Origin: Gallionellaceae bacterium
GTDB taxonomy: Bacteria > Pseudomonadota > Gammaproteobacteria > Burkholderiales > Gallionellaceae
Assembly: GCA_030646595.1 (NCBI GenBank)
Contig: JAUSKS010000054.1
Location: 1 to 5,585 of the forward strand
Direction of reading: 5' to 3'
DNA length: 5,585 nucleotides
The position numbers and the translations under genes were made by a program. This document shows, piece after piece, positions 1 to 4,757 of this stretch. Position 1 is the stretch's first letter. Every line of letters begins with the position of its first letter. The notes beneath the pieces were generated by a model that was not told where the DNA came from, did no database searches, and worked only from the letters and a program-made list of their open reading frames with translations.

Positions 1-756
1 CTGAGCGGCAGTACCCCCACCGCCAATCTTCTGACCGGGCTTAACCTCGATGAAATCTATAGAAGAACCGACAGCCAGGGCGCCAGAGATTTCCTGACTG
101 ATGCCCTGGGCTCCACGCTCGCGCTCAGCGATAGTCTGGCGCAGATCAAAACTCAGTATACCTATGCCCCTTATGGGGCAACCACCTCCGGCGGCGAGCC
201 GAGCAGCAATCCGTTTCAGTACACCGGAAGGGAGAATGATGGGACGGGGTTGTATTATTACAGGGCGCGGTATTATGATCCGGTGCGGGCTAGGTTTATC
301 TCGGAGGATCCGATTGGGTTTGTGGGGGGCATTAATTTGGCGACCTATGCTGGAGGGAATCCGGTTTTACATACCGATCCTGATGGACTTGCACCAAATA
401 TGAGGCCGTATGGTTCAGGCAATTCAAGCCAACGAAGATATGATCGTCGTCATTCCCCCTCACGCCCAGGCATGCCTTCTGGAGGCGACAGTGCCAGTGA
501 AGCTGCTGGTTATTACAATGATGAAGGTGAGTACGTTTGCTTAAGATGGAGTTGCCCAGGCAATCCAAATCAATGCAGCAAAGATGATACGCGTAGTCAT
601 AATGATTTTTTACCAGCAGCAACTGATCCGGCTAATCCACCAACAGGATGTACGTGTGATGAACGCAGGTTCAGCCCTAAAAATGTACCCGGTACAAAAG
701 GGCTGGAGGACTATGTTGATGCGGCTACGCGAGGTTACAAGAGGTTTGGTCGATAG
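1..756 (+). CDS. Rhs/YD-repeat polymorphic toxin, C-terminal part (5' end outside window)
   Basis: The frame is open from base 1 and ends at TAG 754-756, leaving 251 residues of what must be a much larger protein. Residues about 71-130 match the RHS-repeat-associated core: YTGREND, then LYYYRARYYDP, then SEDPIGF (101-107), YAGGNPV and the terminal DPDGL (126-130). In this family the core forms a shell that encloses a C-terminal toxin released by cleavage after the core, and such proteins act in contact-dependent or type VI competition. Residues 131-251 are therefore the variable tip. It is polar, with five cysteines (180, 185, 192, 217, 219) and the ending GTKGLEDYVDAATRGYKRFGR spread over the last 21 residues. 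I do not recognise a nuclease or other toxin fold in it. The core uses many G-ending codons (AGG, CGG, GGG) whereas the tip is more AT-rich, as expected if tips are exchanged by recombination. The Rhs core call is firm; toxicity of the tip is inferred. Confidence 0.93.
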   Translation: MSGSTPTANLLTGLNLDEIYRRTDSQGARDFLTDALGSTLALSDSLAQIKTQYTYAPYGATTSGGEPSSNPFQYTGRENDGTGLYYYRARYYDPVRARFISEDPIGFVGGINLATYAGGNPVLHTDPDGLAPNMRPYGSGNSSQRRYDRRHSPSRPGMPSGGDSASEAAGYYNDEGEYVCLRWSCPGNPNQCSKDDTRSHNDFLPAATDPANPPTGCTCDERRFSPKNVPGTKGLEDYVDAATRGYKRFGR

Positions 757-1034
757 TGAGCGCATTGAGATTCTCATTCATGATGATGATTTTTGCAGCT
801 ATAGGTTTTATGGTTGGAACTGGCATCCTTATTTCTGATAGCCCATTGAACGCTTTGTGTCAAAAGGGATGCTGGCTAAATTATTTTTTGTATGCTCTGT
901 TAGGAGAGAAGGCTGGCCAAACAGCATTGGCAGTACTTTGGTATTTGGCCGCTGGTTTATGTGTGATTTTTGCACTAAAGGTAAGGGCAAAACAAAAACA
1001 AAGGGGCAACACAAGCAAAGGGGTCACCCATTAG
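756..1034 (+). CDS. Small two-helix membrane protein, candidate Rhs immunity protein
   Basis: This 92-residue protein starts at GTG 756-758, sharing the last base of the rhs stop codon, so translation is probably coupled. Two hydrophobic segments are visible, at about residues 6-27 and 57-75, joined by a loop holding Cys35 and Cys39 (the CQKGCW stretch). A basic tail (KVRAKQKQRG) follows. A small membrane protein directly behind a polymorphic toxin tip is the classic position of a cognate immunity protein; several immunity families are short membrane proteins. Function is inferred from position only, and no family is recognised. The last dozen or so codons lie in the GGGGCA/GGGGTCA repeat cluster that begins near base 1000, so the native C-terminus may have been replaced when the repeat arrived. 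Alternative starts are the ATGs at 780, 783 and 786, but these would remove most of the first membrane segment's lead-in. Confidence 0.72.
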   Translation: MSALRFSFMMMIFAAIGFMVGTGILISDSPLNALCQKGCWLNYFLYALLGEKAGQTALAVLWYLAAGLCVIFALKVRAKQKQRGNTSKGVTH

Positions 1035-1241
1035 CTGTAGTAGCCGAACAAAGACAAAGGGGTCAAGTCTTGACAGAGCAAATAGAATCTTGAGAATCTT
1101 GGGGTCAAGAATCTTGCAAGAATCTTGGGGTCACAAGAATCTTGGGGTCAGGAATCTTGGGGTCAGTCAGGAATCTTGCAGGAATCTTGGGGTCTTACAT
1201 TTGACATACAGCCCGCAAAACAAAAGGGGCAAGTCTTGACA
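1000..1241. repeat. Cluster of short GGGGTCA-based repeats
   Basis: AAAGGGG(T)CA occurs at 1000-1008, 1017-1026, 1056-1065 and 1223-1231. The two outermost long copies are extended: AAAGGGGTCAAGTCTTGACA at 1056-1075 and the same sequence lacking one T at 1223-1241. The shared core GGGGTCA also punctuates the GAATCTTG array between them. The long copy contains a perfect 6-bp inverted repeat with a one-base centre, GTCAAG-T-CTTGAC (1062-1074). Such dispersed palindromes are typical of REP-like elements mobilised by Y1 (RAYT) transposases, but no transposase is present here, so that link is an inference. No gene is seen between 1035 and 1421. Confidence 0.75.
1085..1195. repeat. Irregular tandem array of GAATCTTG, mostly followed by GGGGTCA
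   Basis: Eight copies of GAATCTTG start at 1085, 1094, 1109, 1120, 1137, 1152, 1171 and 1182. Five of them continue as GAATCTTGGGGTC (1094, 1120, 1137, 1152, 1182), four with a final A; two others continue with CA. Distances between starts are 9, 15, 11, 17, 15, 19 and 11 bases, so the array is tandem but not regular. Three copies sit inside the near-palindrome CAAGAATCTTG (1106-1116, 1117-1127, 1134-1144). It has no coding appearance. It could be a slippage-expanded part of the flanking GTCAAGTCTTGAC element or a set of protein-binding sites. Confidence 0.85.
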
Positions 1242-1349
1242 TAACAGTTTTTGCAATCCAACCTTAATTCCAGCAAGCGTAGCGTGGGTTGATAGCGGGG
1301 AGGTATGATTAGGTTATTTCCACGCTGTGTTATGCACAAAACGGCAATT

Positions 1350-1368
1350 GCACAACGCATGGTTGTGC
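1350..1368. repeat. Small inverted repeat (hairpin) upstream of the nucleotidyltransferase
   Basis: GCACAAC (1350-1356) pairs perfectly with GTTGTGC (1362-1368) around a 5-base loop. An alternative pairing, AACGCA 1354-1359 with TGCGTT 1366-1371, overlaps it. A direct copy of TGCACAA lies just upstream (1333-1339 and 1349-1355). No run of T follows directly that would make a convincing intrinsic terminator, although TACTTTTATTT begins at 1371. It may be the edge of a dispersed repeat. Confidence 0.45.
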
Positions 1369-1427
1369 GTTACTTTTATTTCCAATAGCATTAGCGGGAT
1401 AAACAAGAGTATAAGGAGAGGGTGACC

Positions 1428-1730
1428 GTGCGTTTAACCCCCAGCCAAATTGAAGTTATCAAACAGGAGACCGAACATTATTTTGGCTCCGGCGCGCAAG
1501 TGTGGTTGTTTGGTTCTCGTGTGGATGACACGAAAAAAGGGGGGGATATTGATTTGTATGTGCGGCCCGGCATAAATGATGCAGACCAATTGGCGGCAGC
1601 GCGCTTTGCTTTTCTGGCACGGCTCACGCGACGCATCGGTGATCAAAAAATTGATCTGGTATTGCAGCGGGCAGGGGATGAGGAATTGCCCATCCACATG
1701 CAGGCGAAACGGCAGGGGGTAAGGTTGTGA
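1428..1730 (+). CDS. MNT-type minimal nucleotidyltransferase domain protein
   Basis: This protein of 100 residues belongs to the Pol-beta superfamily of minimal nucleotidyltransferases. The signature is clear: L27-F-G-S-R, then GGDIDLYV, giving G29-S30 and the metal-binding D40 and D42, with the third carboxylate D76 in the KIDLVLQ strand. Such proteins are usually the antitoxin half of MNT-HEPN pairs and transfer AMP to the HEPN toxin. No recognisable HEPN gene follows here. GTG 1428 is preferred because AAGGAG (1413-1418) is 9 bases upstream; GTG 1422 is only 3 bases from it and would add two residues. The stop TGA 1728-1730 overlaps the GTG start of mshC in a GTGA junction, so the two are probably translated together. 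The family call is firm; substrate and biological role are unknown. Confidence 0.9.
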   Translation: MRLTPSQIEVIKQETEHYFGSGAQVWLFGSRVDDTKKGGDIDLYVRPGINDADQLAAARFAFLARLTRRIGDQKIDLVLQRAGDEELPIHMQAKRQGVRL

Positions 1731-2230
1731 GCAATACTCATGTAAATTACGGGGTACGTGGCTTCACTTTGGTCGAGCTGATTACCATTATTGTTATTCT
1801 CGGCATTCTGGCGGTGGCTGCAGCGCCGCGATTTTTTGATCGCAGTGTGTTTGATAGTCGGGGGTTTTACGATCAGGTTATTGCCACTGTGCGCTACGCA
1901 CAAAAAACGGCGATTGCCAAGCATCGCTTTGTATGTGTCACCTTTCCGGCGATTAACAAAATCTCTTTAACATATGGGCTAACCAATGCCTGTTCCAGCG
2001 GAGCCTTGACCAGTCCATCCGGCGAGCCCTATCCATTGGTTAGTAGCAATGCCAGTTTTTCTTCCCTACCCCCAGATTTTAGTTTTGATTGCCTGGGTAG
2101 GCCGCGTGATACTACTACACTCGCAACTTGCAATGACATTGCCGGAGTTTTAGTTTCAGCGCGGTCCATCACCGTGAATAACTATGGCGCTTCCATAACC
2201 GTTGAGCGAGAAACTGGTTATGTGCATTAA
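1727..2230 (+). CDS. mshC: MSHA minor pseudopilin MshC
   Basis: This 167-residue protein has a class III prepilin leader of 12 residues ending in G12, then F13-T-L-V-E17 and a hydrophobic helix to about residue 33, so it carries the canonical Phe+1 and Glu+5 after cleavage by the prepilin peptidase. Beyond the helix, the YAQKTAIAKHR region and the cysteine-bearing C-terminal domain fit the GspH-like MshC group. MshC is a minor pilin of the mannose-sensitive haemagglutinin type IV pilus, inserted in the inner membrane and thought to take part in pilus initiation. GTG 1727 is the only start that gives a short leader, and it overlaps the nucleotidyltransferase stop. Assignment to mshC rather than a generic type II pseudopilin rests on the downstream mshD-mshO-mshP order. 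Confidence 0.85.
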   Translation: MSNTHVNYGVRGFTLVELITIIVILGILAVAAAPRFFDRSVFDSRGFYDQVIATVRYAQKTAIAKHRFVCVTFPAINKISLTYGLTNACSSGALTSPSGEPYPLVSSNASFSSLPPDFSFDCLGRPRDTTTLATCNDIAGVLVSARSITVNNYGASITVERETGYVH

Positions 2231-2266
2231 ACAGGGTCATCGGATTTTGCCGTGGGTACAAATCTT

Positions 2267-2386
2267 ACCACCCCTTCCGCTACGCTCCCTCCCCTCCTTG
2301 AAAAAAGGAGGGGAGAACCTTCGTCACCGCAAACAACGATTTTCCCCTCCTGCCCAAGGAGGGGTGGCACAATGTGCCGGGGTGGT
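2267..2386. mobile_element. MITE-like palindromic element inside the msh operon
   Basis: The element is bounded by inverted ends ACCACCCC (2267-2274) and GGGGTGGT (2379-2386). If the ends are taken one base shorter, the trinucleotide TTA flanks both sides (2265-2267 and 2386-2388), as a short target duplication would. Inside are an 11-bp perfect stem with a 5-base loop (CTCCCCTCCTT 2289-2299 with 2305-2315), an 8-bp stem with a 5-base loop (CCCCTCCT 2344-2351 with 2357-2364), and GGCACA-A-TGTGCC (2366-2378). It encodes no transposase. CCCCTCC-rich palindromic repeats of this kind are, from general knowledge, widely dispersed in bacterial genomes. In RNA its hairpins could act as processing or attenuation points between mshC and mshD. 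Confidence 0.7.
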
Positions 2387-2388
2387 TA

Positions 2389-2588
2389 ATCGGCTAGCAA
2401 CAAATATTGATCGCTATCGAGTTGCGAAAAATTCAGGCGCAAAAATGCTAACTGCCGATCAAAATTTTCGTTTAGTGCAGGAAATCGAGGCGAACCGCAT
2501 ATTTCTACGGATGGCCTTACAGCAGAACCTCAAGCTGCTTGTAAGTGCTGAGCCACGAATCAAGCAGATATTTGAGGCATTGCCGCCT
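2389..2588 (+). other. Unexplained open stretch in frame with mshD
   Basis: The mshD frame stays open upstream through the repeat element and back into mshC. From ATG 2445 it would encode 48 extra residues starting MLTADQNFRLVQEIEANRIF, a strongly helical and protein-like sequence. The other two forward frames contain stops in the same stretch. Used as part of MshD, it would give a prepilin leader of 63 residues, far longer than class III leaders. I do not recognise the fragment. It may be the remnant of another gene left beside the repeat, an independent small peptide, or a genuine unusual extension. Together with 2231-2266, where I see nothing, it fills the gap between mshC and mshD. Confidence 0.4.
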
Positions 2589-3074
2589 GTGCGCGCAGAG
2601 TTAAAGCATGCTGCCATAATTAAACAACGCGGCGTCAGCCTGATCGAATTGATCATGTTCATTGTAATTATCAGTGTGGCGGTGGCAGGTATTTTGCTGG
2701 TGATGAACAAGGTCAGCGCGCACAGCGCCGATACGCTGATCCGCAAACAGGCGCTGGCCATTGCTGAATCATTTCTGGAAGAAATTGAGCTGCAAGGTGT
2801 GTCTGGTGTGGCACCTACCGTATTGCCGCGCTCCAACTTTGATAATGTGTTCAATTACAATGGATATGCCACCACCGGTATTGTCGATATGGCTGGGGGG
2901 ACGATCACAGGTCTGGAGAATTACAGTGTAGCGGTGCAGGTAGCGCTTATATCGGCTGCACCCGCATTGGGCAATATTCCCATAAATAGCGCCAGCGCAG
3001 TCATGATTACAGTTACCGTTACTGATCCCACAACGGCGCAAATTGTACTAACTGGCTATCGGGCAGGAAATTAA
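2589..3074 (+). CDS. mshD: MSHA minor pseudopilin MshD
   Basis: From GTG 2589 the protein has 161 residues: a 15-residue basic leader ending KQRG, the cleavage site, then V-S-L-I-E with Glu at +5 and a long hydrophobic segment (IMFIVIISVAVAGILLVM). The following HSADTLIRKQALAIAESFLEEIELQ region is characteristic of the MshD family. MshD is a minor pilin of the MSHA pilus and probably sits in the initiation complex with MshC and MshO. The start is uncertain. GTG 2589 has a weak GAGG 11 bases upstream and gives a normal leader; TTG 2580 is close by; ATG 2445 would give an abnormally long 63-residue leader. The stop TAA 3072-3074 abuts the mshO ATG directly. Confidence 0.82.
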   Translation: MRAELKHAAIIKQRGVSLIELIMFIVIISVAVAGILLVMNKVSAHSADTLIRKQALAIAESFLEEIELQGVSGVAPTVLPRSNFDNVFNYNGYATTGIVDMAGGTITGLENYSVAVQVALISAAPALGNIPINSASAVMITVTVTDPTTAQIVLTGYRAGN

Positions 3075-3965
3075 ATGAGCTTGCGCAAACTCTCCCAGCT
3101 CGGCTTTACCTTGGTTGAGATGATCGTAGTGATGGTCATCACCGGCATTATCGGCGGCATGATAGCGATGTTTATCAAAGCGCCGATGCAGAGCTATATG
3201 GATAGTGGGCGTCGTGCGGAGATGGTGGATATTGCCGATACCGCGCTACGCCGCATGGGGCGCGATATTCGTACCGCTGTGCCGAATAGTATACGGACAA
3301 CAACTTGTGGGGCTGTGGGCGCATGCCTGGAGTTTCTTCCTACTAAAGCGGGCGGGCGTTATCGTGGCAGTGCGGGGGCTGGCCCAGCGCAGTGTGGAGG
3401 AGCGGTGGCTTCGGATGTGCTGGATTTTGGCAGCCCCGATGGTTGCTTTGAAATTATCGGGCCGCAAATTACCTTTGTATCGGGTGTGGACGCTGACCAT
3501 ATTGTGATCGGTAGCACTCAGTCGAGCGGGAACCCACCCTATGAGATTGCTACGTCAGGTGTTCTGCGTGCCTATACCGTGCCGGTTGGAGCGCAATCGG
3601 CAGTCAACTTTACCGCGACTCAATTTCCCGCTTTCGCTGAAGTACCCGGCCAACGCTTTGACGTGGTGCCGGGTGATCAGCAGGCGGTGACTTATGTTTG
3701 CACAAATCCACAGGGTACGGATACAAACAACGATGGACAATCTCGGCTTATACGGTATTGGCATTATGGTTTTAGGGCAACACAAACAGACCCCGCTACA
3801 CTGGCTGCAACAAGCGCCGTGTTGGCCGATAAAGTGAGTAGCTGCGCCATAACTTACAACGCCATCAACCAGCGCAATGGTTTGGTTTCCATCACGCTGA
3901 CGATTACGCGGGGTGGCGAAAGCATCAGTCTCTATCATGAAACCCACGTCAATAATATTCCCTGA
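3075..3965 (+). CDS. mshO: MSHA minor pseudopilin MshO
   Basis: The protein has 296 residues, the large minor pilin of the set. It has a 10-residue leader ending in Gly10, then F-T-L-V-E15 and a hydrophobic helix to about residue 34. Residues about 47-74 (AEMVDIADTALRRMGRDIRTAVPNSIR region) are a strong MshO/GspJ-type signature. The large periplasmic domain has six cysteines (78, 84, 107, 124, 209, 257), enough for three disulfides. MshO is comparable in role to GspJ of type II secretion, part of the tip complex that primes pilus assembly. ATG 3075 follows the mshD stop without a gap, with AGGA (3065-3068) six bases upstream. The stop overlaps the mshP start by one base. Confidence 0.9.
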   Translation: MSLRKLSQLGFTLVEMIVVMVITGIIGGMIAMFIKAPMQSYMDSGRRAEMVDIADTALRRMGRDIRTAVPNSIRTTTCGAVGACLEFLPTKAGGRYRGSAGAGPAQCGGAVASDVLDFGSPDGCFEIIGPQITFVSGVDADHIVIGSTQSSGNPPYEIATSGVLRAYTVPVGAQSAVNFTATQFPAFAEVPGQRFDVVPGDQQAVTYVCTNPQGTDTNNDGQSRLIRYWHYGFRATQTDPATLAATSAVLADKVSSCAITYNAINQRNGLVSITLTITRGGESISLYHETHVNNIP

Positions 3966-4408
3966 TGCGCACGATGCTGACACTCACCCGTAAATTGCAA
4001 CAAGGCTTCAGCCTGGTAACAGCTATTTTCTTGCTGGTGGTGCTGGGTGGCTTGGGTGCGATGATGATGACTTTTTTTACTGCACAGCAACAGAGTTCCG
4101 CGCTGGATGTGCTGGGTTCGCGTGCTTACCAGGCAGCACGAGCCGGCATTGAGTGGGCAGCTTACAATGTTGAGTCGCAGCCGGCGGGGACACAATGGGT
4201 TTGCCCCACTCCCCAGCAGTCTCTTACCTTGGGTGGAACCCTGGCGGCTTTCAATGTGAGCGTGACCTGTGCCACCGCATCATTTGTTGAAGGCGGCACC
4301 ACCATTTATATCTACGATATTGTTTCTAGTGCCAGTGGCGTAAATGGCGCAACCGTGGGCAGTCCGGATTATGTCGAGCGCGTTATCAGCGCACGGCTGG
4401 GTAAATAA
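3965..4408 (+). CDS. mshP: MSHA minor pseudopilin MshP
   Basis: This 147-residue protein has a leader ending QQG14, then F-S-L-V-T19 and the hydrophobic run AIFLLVVLGGLGAMMM. The SALDVLGSRAYQAARAGIEWAAYNVE block (about 45-70) is typical of MshP/PilX-like proteins. Position +5 is Thr instead of the usual Glu, as in tip-type pseudopilins such as GspK, which suggests a place at the very end of the fibre. Two cysteines (80 and 102) could form one disulfide. ATG 3965 overlaps the mshO stop and has no ribosome site of its own, so it depends on coupling; ATG 3974 would shorten the leader by three residues. mshQ, the usual next gene, does not follow. Confidence 0.87.
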   Translation: MRTMLTLTRKLQQGFSLVTAIFLLVVLGGLGAMMMTFFTAQQQSSALDVLGSRAYQAARAGIEWAAYNVESQPAGTQWVCPTPQQSLTLGGTLAAFNVSVTCATASFVEGGTTIYIYDIVSSASGVNGATVGSPDYVERVISARLGK

Positions 4409-4592
4409 CTGGGACCAGCTCTAGAGAATTTAAAGCCACTTCTCCAGCGTAGCTTATTCCCACGATCAAAAATACTGCGGCTATGATACCCAATACTATC
4501 CACAGTGCAGTCACCAGCATTGCGTTTCCCTGGGATCTTTCTTCAAAGTTAATTCTGCGTTCCTTTTCTGGCATTACAGTCATACGTCTCAT
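4386..4592 (-). CDS. Hypothetical single-pass small membrane protein
   Basis: This reverse-strand ORF of 68 residues converges on mshP and overlaps its last 23 bases. It has a charged N-terminus (PEKERRINFEERSQ), one clear membrane helix at about residues 25-49 (LVTALWIVLGIIAAVFLIVGI) and a short tail. On the reverse strand AGAGGA lies four bases before the ATG, a plausible ribosome site. Codon use is unremarkable and most of the ORF lies outside mshP, so it is not simply a shadow. No family is recognised. It could be a real small protein divergent from lnt, or chance. Confidence 0.5.
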   Translation of the reverse strand: MRRMTVMPEKERRINFEERSQGNAMLVTALWIVLGIIAAVFLIVGISYAGEVALNSLELVPVIYPAVR

Positions 4593-4669
4593 GGTTTCCT
4601 CTGTCTTGGGTATAGTTGCGCTTGTGCCGAGTATGGGCGGCCTATAGTGAAAATAAGTTTATATATCCC

Positions 4670-4695
4670 GCGCCAGGGCCTCCGTGTGGTGGCGC
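4670..4695. repeat. Inverted repeat in the lnt upstream spacer
   Basis: GCGCCA (4670-4675) is complementary to TGGCGC (4690-4695) around a 14-base loop. It sits in the spacer between the reverse-strand ORF and lnt (4593-4757), which otherwise shows no gene. It might be an operator or chance. Confidence 0.25.
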
Positions 4696-4725
4696 ACATA
4701 AAGCCTGCTGGGCGGCAAGAATAGG

Positions 4726-4731
4726 TATAAT
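4726..4731 (+). promoter_or_regulatory. Possible -10 box for lnt
   Basis: A perfect TATAAT lies 26 bases before the lnt start codon. No recognisable TTGACA-like -35 box is found 16-18 bases upstream, so the promoter would be weak, activator-dependent or not real. Confidence 0.35.
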
Positions 4732-4757
4732 TCTTAAAGTCCATCTCATCTCTTTCA

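Noticed and set aside
101..403. 100-residue ORF in another frame of the rhs core
   Set aside because: It is a shadow of the strongly supported Rhs core frame and has atypical composition.
1085..1195. CRISPR array
   Set aside because: The repeats are only 8-14 bases and their spacing is 9-19 bases, with no unique spacers of CRISPR length and no cas genes.
1163..1360. Reverse-strand 65-residue ORF
   Set aside because: It is translated from the repeat cluster and the hairpin region, has no ribosome site seen and no recognisable motif.
2289..2315. Intrinsic terminator after mshC
   Set aside because: The stem is strong but is not followed by a T run on either side; it is better explained as part of the palindromic element.
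2202..2444. Extended mshD start at TTG 2202
   Set aside because: It would begin inside mshC, read through the palindromic element and place the prepilin cleavage site about 144 residues in.
2769..3983. Reverse-strand ORFs opposite mshD and mshO
   Set aside because: They are His- and Cys-rich antisense shadows of the pilin genes without plausible starts or domains.
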